A stretch of DNA of 64,000 bases, taken from the IMG/VR virus record IMGVR_UViG_3300032236_000747, positions 290,681-354,680 of that record, one strand, 5' to 3'. Numbering within the stretch: position 1 is the first letter of the stretch; every line of letters starts with the position of its first letter. The notes beneath the pieces are model-generated. The model searched no databases. It saw nothing but the letters and a program-made list of their open reading frames with translations, and was not told the DNA's origin. Origin of the DNA: a virus. A program made the position numbers and the translations under genes. Positions 55,567 to 63,135 of this stretch are shown here, piece by piece.

Positions 55567-56788
55567 TAATCACAGTTGTGATTTTTGTGGGAAAAGTAAA
55601 GACGATGTAGAAAAACTTATAGTAGGAGAAAGCTCTGCTATATGTAATGACTGTGTTGAACTTTGCGTAGACATCCTCAAGGATGATAAAGTTAAAAAGT
55701 TTCCAGCAGATGAAACTAAACAACTATTCAATCCTGTGTCCATTAAAGACTTTCTTGACAACTATATCATTGGACAAGACGAAGCTAAGATTGCTATCAG
55801 TGTTGCTGTATGCCAACACTTTAAGCGCATTAACAATCCCAATAAAGATATACAGTTAGAAAAGACCAACGTATTAATGATGGGTCCGACTGGTTGTGGT
55901 AAAACACTAATGGCCAAGAAGATAGCTGAATATCTAGATCTACCATTTGCTATATGTGATGCTACAGGTATAACTGAAGCAGGATACGTAGGTGACGATG
56001 TGGAAAGCGTTCTAACACGTTTATTAAATGCCGCTGACGGAGATGTTGAAAAAGCACAGCGTGGCATTGTTTATATCGACGAAATCGATAAGCTAAGTCG
56101 TAAAGGTGAAAACGTTAGTACCACAAGAGATGTAGGCGGAGAGGGCGTCCAGCAAGCTCTACTTAAAATGGTAGAAGGCACTATCATGCGTTTGCCCAGC
56201 GATAATAAACGCAAGCACCCCAGGGGTGAAATGAACGAAATCGATACAAGTCAAATCTTGTTTATCTGCGGTGGGGCTTTTGTTGGCTTAGATAAGATTA
56301 TTCAAAAGCGTACAAGTTCCAGTAGCATTGGATTCCACGGTACTCCAACTAAGAAAGACGAAGTGTTGGCTAGCTATCATGATGTTACTACCAAAGATTT
56401 GATTAACTTTGGACTTATTCCTGAGTTTATTGGACGCTTTGGTCTTATCACAGCAGTTGACGAGCTAGGCGAAACTCAGTTAATATCTATTCTAAAAGAA
56501 CCTAAGAATAGTTTGATATCGCAATATCAATATCTGTTTCAGTTAGATGGCGTAGAACTAGCATTTGAAGATACAGCATATTCTGCTATTGCTGACAAAG
56601 CCAAAGAGATGAAGACTAATGCTAGGGGCTTAAAGAGCATTTTAGAAAAAACATTATTGCCCTATCAGTTTGAAGCTATCGATCTTGTAGCACGAGGTTT
56701 AACAAAGATTGTTATAAGTAAAGATACAGTAGAAGGAAAACCTGCTACACTTATATTTGAACAACAGAATGAGAAAACCAAACAGTAA
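55547..56788 (+). CDS. clpX: ClpX, ATP-dependent unfoldase
   Basis: 413 residues, full bacterial length. Zinc-binding domain: C11, C14 (CDFC) and C33, C36 (CNDC), which binds adaptors and substrates. AAA+ module: GPTGCGKT (Walker A, about 114-121), VYIDEID (Walker B, about 175), sensor arginines further on, and the IGFHGT-type ClpP-binding loop at about 264 (I-G-F), so it could dock with host ClpP. Starts at GTG 55547 within the preceding gene. Phage ClpX plus a phage tmRNA suggests control of tagged-protein degradation. Confidence 0.93.
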   Translation: MQKNNDNNHSCDFCGKSKDDVEKLIVGESSAICNDCVELCVDILKDDKVKKFPADETKQLFNPVSIKDFLDNYIIGQDEAKIAISVAVCQHFKRINNPNKDIQLEKTNVLMMGPTGCGKTLMAKKIAEYLDLPFAICDATGITEAGYVGDDVESVLTRLLNAADGDVEKAQRGIVYIDEIDKLSRKGENVSTTRDVGGEGVQQALLKMVEGTIMRLPSDNKRKHPRGEMNEIDTSQILFICGGAFVGLDKIIQKRTSSSSIGFHGTPTKKDEVLASYHDVTTKDLINFGLIPEFIGRFGLITAVDELGETQLISILKEPKNSLISQYQYLFQLDGVELAFEDTAYSAIADKAKEMKTNARGLKSILEKTLLPYQFEAIDLVARGLTKIVISKDTVEGKPATLIFEQQNEKTKQ

Positions 56789-57002
56789 ACGAGGCTTGGC
56801 AGTTGAAGTAAGAGACGACAATGTTAATGTTGCTCTTAGGAAATTCAAAAGAAAGATAGACGATAGTGAACGTTTGATAGATTATCTTGCACACGAGTTC
56901 TATGAGAAACCAACTACTGAACGCAAACGTAAAGCAGGCGCTGCCAAAGCCCGCTGGAAAAAGAAACTAAGAGAACAACAGTTACCTAAGAAACTATACT
57001 AA
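56769..57002 (+). CDS. rpsU: Ribosomal protein bS21
   Basis: 77 residues from ATG 56769 (overlapping the clpX 3' end). [20 protein letters not shown] and [20 protein letters not shown] are the conserved halves of bS21; the 'EFYEKPT.ER+RK' motif is diagnostic. bS21 sits at the platform of the 30S subunit near the anti-Shine-Dalgarno sequence. Phage versions are thought to replace the host protein and bias initiation toward phage mRNAs. Operon with clpX. Confidence 0.93.
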   Translation: MRKPNSKRGLAVEVRDDNVNVALRKFKRKIDDSERLIDYLAHEFYEKPTTERKRKAGAAKARWKKKLREQQLPKKLY

Positions 57003-57007
57003 AAGTA

Positions 57008-57901
57008 ATGAAGCAGTACCACATTATTTGTAGCGACAATGTTTCCGCTTTGGCACAACTGCCTGAGAATAGCATTGATGCCTGTATCACTGATCCTCCA
57101 TACGGCATGGATATTGCGGGCGCAGGATGGGATAAGAATGTCCCTCCAAGAGCAACTTGGGAAGCTGTATTTCGTGTGCTCAAGCCCGGCGCATTTGTAC
57201 TAAGCTTCTGTAATCCAGAGTTCTATCATAGAATGGCCGTAAACGTAGAAGACGCAGGATTTATTCCTAAAGATATGATTATCTGGATGGTCACTACAAA
57301 GATGGCCAAGGCAAACAGACTTAAGCCAGCACACGAGCCTATATTTGTAGCACAGAAGCCCCTAGACGGTACCATTGAAAATAATGTAGCTACATGGGGA
57401 TGCGGGCGCATTAACACAACTACTACTCGTGTACCTTGGGACGGCAAACCTCCCAAAGGATGGATCAAGGGAGGAGTTAAGCGCAGAGCATTCGGCGGTG
57501 ATGTTGCTAAGGCAGCAGACGCAGTCACCGAAACTGAAGACGCTAATCCAAATGGCCGTTATCCCACAGATATTATTGGTCATTTTGACGAACCCGATCA
57601 TCAAAAGTATTTCTATGCTCCTAGAGCAACACGCAAAGAACGTGGAGAGTATAATGACCATCCTACTCCCAAACCTATTAATCTAATGCGTTATCTGTGT
57701 AGAGTGTATGCTCCTCAAGGCGGAGTAGTGCTTGACCCATTCATGGGCAGTGGTAGCACAGGCATTGCTGCTCTACAAGAGGGCATGGAGTTCTACGGTA
57801 TAGATTTAAGTCAACATTACTGCGATATTGTACACAAACGTATTACAGATCATGTTGTAAATCAGTTGCCCGCTGATAAACTATTTGACTACGAACCCTA
57901 A
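57008..57901 (+). CDS. DNA adenine-N6/cytosine-N4 methyltransferase (beta class)
   Basis: 297 residues. DPPYGMD at 29-35 is catalytic motif IV; DPFMGSGSTG near 243 is SAM-binding motif I. The order IV then I marks the beta class. No restriction endonuclease gene lies beside it, so it is an orphan enzyme, likely protecting phage DNA from host restriction or marking it. Starts 5 nt after the bS21 stop. Confidence 0.9.
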   Translation: MKQYHIICSDNVSALAQLPENSIDACITDPPYGMDIAGAGWDKNVPPRATWEAVFRVLKPGAFVLSFCNPEFYHRMAVNVEDAGFIPKDMIIWMVTTKMAKANRLKPAHEPIFVAQKPLDGTIENNVATWGCGRINTTTTRVPWDGKPPKGWIKGGVKRRAFGGDVAKAADAVTETEDANPNGRYPTDIIGHFDEPDHQKYFYAPRATRKERGEYNDHPTPKPINLMRYLCRVYAPQGGVVLDPFMGSGSTGIAALQEGMEFYGIDLSQHYCDIVHKRITDHVVNQLPADKLFDYEP

Positions 57902-57913
57902 GTGTGTTATAAT
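57885..57913 (+). promoter_or_regulatory. Sigma70-type promoter
   Basis: TTGACT (57885-57890, inside the end of the methyltransferase gene), 17-bp spacer, TATAAT (57908-57913). Next gene at 57940. Confidence 0.7.
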
Positions 57914-57939
57914 ATTATATACATTTTAGAAAGATACTC

Positions 57940-58470
57940 ATGGCAAAACATTTAATGGTTGACTTGGAAACTATGGCAGTTACCCCAAGAGCAACAATAC
58001 TTACACTAGGTGCAGTTCATTTTAATCCACACGGTAACGGTATCGGTGAACAGTTATACTTTCGCATTGACATTGATGCTCAGGATGCACTAGGTCGTGA
58101 AGTAGATCCAAACACTCTCGATTGGTGGAGCAAGCAAGATCCTGCTATCATGGAAGAAGCATTTAGTCCAGACAATCGTTTGCCGTTAGATGAAGCTGTT
58201 GACAAGTTTCATAAGTTTGCTTGGGGATGCGATGCGTTTTGGAGTCACGGTGCTGTGTTCGACTTAATCATTATTGAAGATTTGTATCGTCAAATGGGGC
58301 GTGTTCTTCCTTGGCAGTTCTGGCAATGTCGTGACACACGCACATTGTTTGATCTAGGATTTGACCCGGATATGCCACAAGGGGGCAAACACGATGCCTT
58401 ACAGGATGCTATAAGACAAGCAGTTGGTGTTCAAAATATGTACACTAAACTAAAAATCAGGCCTCGTTAA
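57940..58470 (+). CDS. dexA: 3'-5' exonuclease (DexA/Rv2179c-like, DEDDh)
   Basis: 176 residues. DLET at 8-11 (first Asp/Glu pair), WSHGAVFDLIIIED near residue 107 (second Asp), and GGKHDALQDA near 148 (His and Asp) form the DEDDh active site. The LDWWSKQDPAIMEEAF segment is typical of phage exonuclease A and related Rv2179c-like 3'-5' exonucleases. Probable role in degrading host DNA or in RNA/DNA turnover. Confidence 0.85.
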   Translation: MAKHLMVDLETMAVTPRATILTLGAVHFNPHGNGIGEQLYFRIDIDAQDALGREVDPNTLDWWSKQDPAIMEEAFSPDNRLPLDEAVDKFHKFAWGCDAFWSHGAVFDLIIIEDLYRQMGRVLPWQFWQCRDTRTLFDLGFDPDMPQGGKHDALQDAIRQAVGVQNMYTKLKIRPR

Positions 58471-58521
58471 ACCTCAAGTTCCGGATTGGTACGTAGTTGC
58501 TGAGTATGCTGGAGAAGTTCG

Positions 58522-58785
58522 ATGAATCAACAAATTAAAAAACTTGCCGGTCGAGCATTAGACGCCTCAGTACCGCAAACTTGGACAACCTTGACTGCTT
58601 ACGATTTAAATAAGTTTACAGAAAAATTCGCCGAGTTGATTGTCAAGGAATGTATTGAACGAATTACCACATATGATTTGGTGCCCGGTCATTCTGCTAA
58701 ATGGGAAGACATTTACGATATTCATGCTAGGTTGTTACAAGACTTAGGCGAAGATTTGAAAGAACATTTCGGAGTTGAAGAATGA
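58522..58785 (+). CDS. Small paralogous phage protein (FAELIV...FGVEE family)
   Basis: 87 residues. The motif TEKFAELIVKECIE and the ending LKEHFGVEE are shared with the gene at 58967 (DEKFAELIVRECIN ... IKQHFGVEE), so the two are paralogues separated by one small gene. The family is widespread in phages with many copies and unknown function. Overlaps the next gene by 4 nt. Confidence 0.6.
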   Translation: MNQQIKKLAGRALDASVPQTWTTLTAYDLNKFTEKFAELIVKECIERITTYDLVPGHSAKWEDIYDIHARLLQDLGEDLKEHFGVEE

Positions 58786-58970
58786 ACGAATATTTCACAA
58801 AACAAATTGAACAAGGTGCCACAGAAATGTTTTTCTATGGACTAGAACGACCGGAACCTTTTACTGTAAGCATTATGAGTCACAAAGGCTCATTGGATAC
58901 ATTTCCTACCAACTTGAAATATGTGCGTCATTTAACTGATGGTATGCCCTTGTTCAAGGAAACAGTATGA
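58782..58970 (+). CDS. Small hypothetical protein
   Basis: 62 residues (MNEYFTKQIEQGATEMFFYG... YVRHLTDGMPLFKETV). No family recognised. Start and stop overlap both flanking paralogues by 4 nt (ATGA), giving a chain of coupled short genes. Confidence 0.5.
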   Translation: MNEYFTKQIEQGATEMFFYGLERPEPFTVSIMSHKGSLDTFPTNLKYVRHLTDGMPLFKETV

Positions 58971-59203
58971 ACGAACGAATTCAACAACTTGCTCTACAGG
59001 CTAGAGAATATGCTAATTCTAAAGAGCCATATGAAAAGATAAAAAACAAAGCCTGGATCGATGTTTATGATGAAAAGTTCGCCGAGTTGATTGTTCGTGA
59101 ATGTATCAACCAGTGTGCCGATAATGATAGCAATGACGAATGGGATAAAGGTGTTCGTTGGGCGGCGGCACAGATTAAACAACATTTCGGAGTCGAAGAA
59201 TGA
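58967..59203 (+). CDS. Small paralogous phage protein (FAELIV...FGVEE family)
   Basis: 78 residues, paralogue of the gene at 58522 (shared KFAELIV+ECI and HFGVEE). The duplicated pair and the identical ending also recall GVEE at the end of the gene at 41902. Coupled by ATGA overlap with the phosphoesterase gene downstream. Confidence 0.6.
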   Translation: MNERIQQLALQAREYANSKEPYEKIKNKAWIDVYDEKFAELIVRECINQCADNDSNDEWDKGVRWAAAQIKQHFGVEE

Positions 59204-60018
59204 TAACGATTAATCTAGTTTCGGATTTACATTTAGACGTCTCTGGGTATTTAGATTTACCAGGCGGGGATGTTCTCATTTTAGCAGGCGACATCTGTGA
59301 AGCGAAAGAACTACACAAAGAGTTTCATAGTACTAAAGTAGTAGATCGAGAGCCCGGCGCTTTTCCCTGCCACGATTTCTTCGAGTTTGTCGTTCCACGC
59401 TATAAAAAAGTCTTTATGGTAATGGGCAATCACGAACACTATCGCGGCCGCTTTGACAAGACCTATAATCAACTTAAATCTATTCTTCCGCCTAATGTAA
59501 CTCTATTAGAAAACGAAGTAGTAGAATACGAAGGTGTGATGTTCCTTGGTGCTACATTGTGGACTGACCTTAACAAAGGCGATCCTATTACTGTGTATAC
59601 TATCAAGAATATGATGAATGAGTACAAGTGTGTGCAGAACTTCTATGAAGAAAAAGGTCTGTATCATAAACTGACTCCTGACCATACCGCCATGGTTCAT
59701 AGAGAAACCAAAGCGTATTTTAAAAAAGTTCTAGAAGAACACAAAGATAAACCTTTTGTTGTTATCACACACATGGCTCCTAGTTTCCAAAGCGTAAACT
59801 GGAAGTATGAAGGTCAAACAACCAGCAACGGTGGTTACTGTTCTAGCATGGAAGAGTTTATTTTGGATCACGAAAACATCAAAGTTTGGGTACACGGTCA
59901 TGTGCATGATCCGGTAGATTACACAATCGGTTGGGCCCGTGTACTTTGTAATCCACGTGGCTACCTACCTTGGGAAGCCGGTAATGGATTTGACCCAACA
60001 TTTACATTTGATATATGA
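59200..60018 (+). CDS. Calcineurin-like metallophosphoesterase
   Basis: 272 residues. All metal-binding blocks are present: SDLH at 8-11, AGD near 30, GNHEHY near 76, THMAP near 190 and GHVHDP near 232. Such enzymes cut phosphodiesters or phosphomonoesters with two metals; phage versions may act on DNA ends or cyclic nucleotides. The length of the acidic loop is normal. Overlaps both neighbours by 4 nt and heads the array of small paralogues. Confidence 0.85.
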   Translation: MITINLVSDLHLDVSGYLDLPGGDVLILAGDICEAKELHKEFHSTKVVDREPGAFPCHDFFEFVVPRYKKVFMVMGNHEHYRGRFDKTYNQLKSILPPNVTLLENEVVEYEGVMFLGATLWTDLNKGDPITVYTIKNMMNEYKCVQNFYEEKGLYHKLTPDHTAMVHRETKAYFKKVLEEHKDKPFVVITHMAPSFQSVNWKYEGQTTSNGGYCSSMEEFILDHENIKVWVHGHVHDPVDYTIGWARVLCNPRGYLPWEAGNGFDPTFTFDI

Positions 60019-60242
60019 CCGCCGACTGGGGCGCCAAAGACAAATACAATGACTATCCTTACAAGATAGAAATATTTCCCATGGGCGGGCTCAAGGATAG
60101 TTGGGCACGTCAAGGTTGGTGTGCTGACAATGTAGGCGAAAGAGAAGAAGCCTGGGATTTTTACAGCGAACGATATGATCAGCAGGTATATGTATTTGCT
60201 AGACAGAAAGATGCTGTTAACTTTGCTTTAATATGGGTGTAA
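60015..60242 (+). CDS. Array paralogue 1 (C-terminal FAL+W-type motif)
   Basis: 75 residues ending VYVFARQKDAVNFALIWV. The pattern 'aromatic-F-x4-DAxxFxL-x-W' near the C-terminus is shared by nine small genes from here to 62784. ATGA overlap with the phosphoesterase gene. Unknown function. Confidence 0.55.
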   Translation: MTADWGAKDKYNDYPYKIEIFPMGGLKDSWARQGWCADNVGEREEAWDFYSERYDQQVYVFARQKDAVNFALIWV

Positions 60243-60243
60243 A

Positions 60244-60534
60244 GTGATCTCAAGTATTGTATGGGGAAGAAGTATTGGTTGGAATCTTGATTTTAGAAGT
60301 TCAAAGAAAAAAGGAATGGAATACACAATCATAGTAGATGGCCCAGGCTGTTATCCTTGGACCAAACATTTTGCTTGGCTTCCAGTTAAAACAATCACAG
60401 GTCTACGTGCTTGGGGTGTTACAGTTTACAAACGTAGGGTGTGGTTAGTGTGGGGCACAGGATTCCACATGGAACCACATGTAGAGTATGCTACATTATT
60501 TGAAGTACTAGCAGATGGCAGACGCGGTTACTAA
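60244..60534 (+). CDS. Array member, FAW.PVK family (copy 1)
   Basis: 96 residues from a GTG at 60244 right after the preceding stop. KHFAWLPVKTITGLRAWGVT and VEYATLFEVL are matched in the gene at 60999 (KWFAWYPVKIHGKRVWLKNV and YEYGTLFDIL). The two are paralogues of a second family interleaved in the array. Overlaps the next gene by 20 nt. Confidence 0.55.
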   Translation: MISSIVWGRSIGWNLDFRSSKKKGMEYTIIVDGPGCYPWTKHFAWLPVKTITGLRAWGVTVYKRRVWLVWGTGFHMEPHVEYATLFEVLADGRRGY

Positions 60535-60790
60535 ACACCATAAAAAACTTAAAGGTACAATTCCACCTGTGGTCTTGCCACCGGGCGAGCATTTTGTTAT
60601 ATTAACTAAAGCAGACGTTGATGGAGAGCCGTGGTACACTGTGCGTATAAGCCCTAAAGTCCGAGATTGGTTAGTTAAACAACCTACTAATCAATGGTAT
60701 GAGCATTTTGGTAACAACCACTATAGGGTTGCGTGTACCTTTGACCTTAGTGAAAAACTATATACAACTATGTTGTTAACTTGGCTATGA
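60515..60790 (+). CDS. Array paralogue 2
   Basis: 91 residues ending FDLSEKLYTTMLLTWL, a divergent form of the family's C-terminal motif. The N-terminal half (TIPPVVLPPGEHFVILTKAD, WYTVRISPKVRDWLV) is its own. Overlaps neighbours by 20 and 4 nt. Confidence 0.5.
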   Translation: MADAVTKHHKKLKGTIPPVVLPPGEHFVILTKADVDGEPWYTVRISPKVRDWLVKQPTNQWYEHFGNNHYRVACTFDLSEKLYTTMLLTWL

Positions 60791-61002
60791 AAAAAGTAAC
60801 ACTCACAGATAAGTCTCCCAACGAAGTTATTGACATTGTTCGTGCTTTGCGAGAAGAAGGTCTAGTACAAGGCACTAACTTTGATTTTGCTTATCATCAA
60901 AGCAAATGGGACGAAATGATAGGAGAAATTCCTACGCAGGCTACGTTTACATTTTATAATGACAAGTATGCTACATTTTTTATATTAAAATATTGTAAAT
61001 GA
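60787..61002 (+). CDS. Array paralogue 3
   Basis: 71 residues from ATG 60787 (overlapping the previous stop). Ends TFYNDKYATFFILKYCK, the shared C-terminal motif with K-Y instead of R-W. N-terminus MKKVTLTDKSPNEVIDIVRA suggests a helix-strand start. Function unknown. Confidence 0.55.
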   Translation: MKKVTLTDKSPNEVIDIVRALREEGLVQGTNFDFAYHQSKWDEMIGEIPTQATFTFYNDKYATFFILKYCK

Positions 61003-61205
61003 AAAAAGAAATATTTGTTGCTAGGAAAATAGAAATACTATCTTGGAAAAAATGGTTTGCTTGGTATCCTGTAAAGATACACGGAAAAAGGGTATGGCTT
61101 AAAAATGTATATCGTCGTTGCATTAACACCTATGTTGATTACGATGATTGGAGTCGTTATGAGTATGGTACTTTATTTGATATATTGAAAGAAGACATAA
61201 CATGA
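60999..61205 (+). CDS. Array member, FAW.PVK family (copy 2)
   Basis: 68 residues, paralogue of 60244-60534 (KWFAWYPVK, VYRR, YGTLFDIL). Shorter at the N-terminus. ATGA overlaps on both sides keep it coupled in the array. Confidence 0.55.
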   Translation: MKKEIFVARKIEILSWKKWFAWYPVKIHGKRVWLKNVYRRCINTYVDYDDWSRYEYGTLFDILKEDIT

Positions 61206-61501
61206 AAGTTAACCCTAAAATAGAAGATGCTTTTCTTCCCATGTACGAAGATGATATTATTCCTCTTGAAGAAATAAAGAAAAAACGTGATCGATATTGG
61301 GCCATGTTGCGCAGAGCTAAAAACGAGTATTTAAGTCTAGTAGACGGCACAGAGTACAACGATGGTATTAATGGTTTCTATTATTTCATGCAGCAGAACT
61401 ACGGTCTTCAACCAGAGTTGATTGACGGCAACCTAGGATCAACGTATAATATAGTTGACGAAAAGAAATATCTATTGTTTTTACTAAAGTACGGATCATA
61501 G
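61202..61501 (+). CDS. Array paralogue 4, ends in TAG
   Basis: 99 residues ending VDEKKYLLFLLKYGS, close to paralogue 7 (VVDEKKFIMFLLRWS). Its stop is TAG (61499-61501), the only TAG stop I find among the genes of the window. The next gene starts 9 nt later in the same frame, so UAG readthrough would join the two units into one protein of about 185 residues. All other array junctions are TCATGA-type overlaps. Confidence 0.55.
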   Translation: MKVNPKIEDAFLPMYEDDIIPLEEIKKKRDRYWAMLRRAKNEYLSLVDGTEYNDGINGFYYFMQQNYGLQPELIDGNLGSTYNIVDEKKYLLFLLKYGS

Positions 61502-61510
61502 GCAACCGCC

Positions 61511-61759
61511 ATGGAGTTAAAAATAAGTGAAGGTCGTGTATACGGTTCACGATATTATACAGTTGAAGTTGTTACTGGTCTGTTCTCCAGAGAAAAACTA
61601 ATAAAGATAGACGATGTAAAAAACTGGGTCACTGAAGCATTTGGCTCAACCTCTGCAAAAAGTATATTAGAACCCGGTAGCCGATGGTATTATACCTATG
61701 ATACTTTCTGGTTTCGTAATCAGAAAGATCTAACATTATTTGTGTTGAGATGGTCATGA
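61511..61759 (+). CDS. Array paralogue 5
   Basis: 82 residues ending FRNQKDLTLFVLRWS. N-terminal part MELKISEGRVYGSRYYTVEV. No ribosome binding site is visible before the ATG, in line with translation by readthrough or reinitiation from the upstream paralogue, which is in the same frame after a TAG. Confidence 0.55.
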   Translation: MELKISEGRVYGSRYYTVEVVTGLFSREKLIKIDDVKNWVTEAFGSTSAKSILEPGSRWYYTYDTFWFRNQKDLTLFVLRWS

Positions 61760-61947
61760 GAGTTTTAAATAAAAAATACTGGCCTCACCAGTTCAATGTT
61801 AATCCCGATAAAATATCCGAAGCACGTAAATGGTGCTATAGTAGTTTTAAAAGCGGCAACTGGAAATCGTTTGATGTCGGTAATAATACAAAGTTTGCTT
61901 TTAAAAGAGGCATCGATGCTACTATGTTTTCACTGAGGTGGTCATGA
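61756..61947 (+). CDS. Array paralogue 6
   Basis: 63 residues from ATG 61756, overlapping the previous stop. Ends FKRGIDATMFSLRWS. Contains KISEARKWCYSSFKSGNWKS. The DNA at its 3' end (GAGGTGGTCATGA) is repeated almost exactly at 62179-62192. Confidence 0.6.
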   Translation: MRVLNKKYWPHQFNVNPDKISEARKWCYSSFKSGNWKSFDVGNNTKFAFKRGIDATMFSLRWS

Positions 61948-62192
61948 AACCCGATAAACTAGAAACAATATTGGCACGAGCCGTATTAGAAGTAGGAGTA
62001 GGACGAAATGGTCGTTGGCAACTTACACCGGAGGCAAGGGTAATCACTGGCAATCCAAAATATGATGCACAAATTCATCATGTGTTGGTTGAGTATGGTA
62101 TAGAAGTAAAGTTAGACAAAAATAACAATATGGAAGATTACCGTGTAGTTGATGAAAAAAAGTTTATAATGTTTTTACTGAGGTGGTCATGA
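61944..62192 (+). CDS. Array paralogue 7
   Basis: 82 residues from ATG 61944. Ends VVDEKKFIMFLLRWS. N-terminus MKPDKLETILARAVLEVGVG and middle KYDAQIHHVLVEYGIEV. Coupled by ATGA overlap on both sides. Confidence 0.6.
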   Translation: MKPDKLETILARAVLEVGVGRNGRWQLTPEARVITGNPKYDAQIHHVLVEYGIEVKLDKNNNMEDYRVVDEKKFIMFLLRWS

Positions 62193-62581
62193 TTGAGTGG
62201 ATTAAAGATAAATGGCTTACCTGGCGCACAGGCAAGGACAAAGATCAGCGTGATTGGGAAGCGTGGTATGAAACTAATGTAGTTTATCGTGCGTCTACAA
62301 TCCCTAACATGTTTATGAACTTTAAACATGTTATTGAAGTTTCACACGAAAAGTTTTTAGACTACTGCGAACCATTTGACTGGGTCCCTTGCGAAGATGC
62401 ACTACAATACTTCTGGCCACAACGCGAACTAGGCAATAACGCTGTCTGGAGATTTGAACGAGTCATTTGGGACAAGTGGGAACAAAGATGGCACATAAGC
62501 TCACTCGGCGACGAAGACAAAGTGTTTGTAGCAACAAATAATCAACGAGATGCTGTAATGATAGCATTAAAATATGCATGA
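62189..62581 (+). CDS. Array paralogue 8
   Basis: 130 residues from ATG 62189, the longest array member. Trp/Asp-rich (WIKDKWLTWRTGKDKDQRDW, PFDWVPCEDALQYFWP). Ends VATNNQRDAVMIALKYA, the shared motif. ATGA overlaps on both sides. Confidence 0.6.
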   Translation: MIEWIKDKWLTWRTGKDKDQRDWEAWYETNVVYRASTIPNMFMNFKHVIEVSHEKFLDYCEPFDWVPCEDALQYFWPQRELGNNAVWRFERVIWDKWEQRWHISSLGDEDKVFVATNNQRDAVMIALKYA

Positions 62582-62784
62582 AACTCAAAGTTAAATCATT
62601 GAGCTCTATAGAACAGTGGTGCGAAAAGCATCTGGGCCCACGGTTATACTATATTCATGATCGTCGAGGTGGCATGGTATGGAGAATAAAAAAGGATCCT
62701 GCGGGCGGCTGGGAACTAGAAATAGACAATGACCATCAAGCACTATTGTTGATATTAAAATTCAGTGATGAAATATCAACCTAA
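62578..62784 (+). CDS. Array paralogue 9
   Basis: 68 residues. Middle YYIHDRRGGMVWRIKKD, end EIDNDHQALLLILKFSDEIST: the motif is followed by six extra residues, so this last copy has run past the usual end. Overlaps the next gene by 17 nt. Confidence 0.55.
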   Translation: MKLKVKSLSSIEQWCEKHLGPRLYYIHDRRGGMVWRIKKDPAGGWELEIDNDHQALLLILKFSDEIST

Positions 62785-63067
62785 CGAATCCTATGATGAA
62801 TGGGCTACCCGAGTTTCTATGTATGAAAAGGGTAGAGCTCTTCAGCGAATCGCCAGCGGAGAAAACATAGAAGAAGTAATGGAAGAAATGAGTCGTAGAA
62901 TCACTGACAAACTATTACATCCAATCCGCAAAGTTATAACAGAATCCGGACCTAAAACAACCGAAGCAGAAATGGAAGAAAGCAGGCAACGTTATAAAGC
63001 AGAAATGGATAAAAAAGGGCTAACTGCTGATCAAGTTGATGGCCAAATATTTGACAAAAATCAATAA
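62768..63067 (+). CDS. Hypothetical helical protein
   Basis: 99 residues from ATG 62768 (a GTG lies one codon upstream). Charged helices (DEWATRVSMYEKGRALQRIA, EEMSRRITDKLLHPIRKVIT, EAEMEESRQRYKAEMDKKGL). Not a member of the array motif family. Last gene before dnaK. Confidence 0.5.
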   Translation: MKYQPNESYDEWATRVSMYEKGRALQRIASGENIEEVMEEMSRRITDKLLHPIRKVITESGPKTTEAEMEESRQRYKAEMDKKGLTADQVDGQIFDKNQ

Positions 63068-63073
63068 ACTGTG

Positions 63074-63081
63074 TATAAATA
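63074..63081 (+). promoter_or_regulatory. T4-like late promoter TATAAATA
   Basis: Exact TATAAATA, 54 nt before dnaK; the leader ends with TTTAAGGAGAATATT as ribosome site. Confidence 0.5.
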
Positions 63082-63135
63082 TATTTGTAAGATACTTTTA
63101 AGGTCTTACAAATCTTACTTTTTAAGGAGAATATT

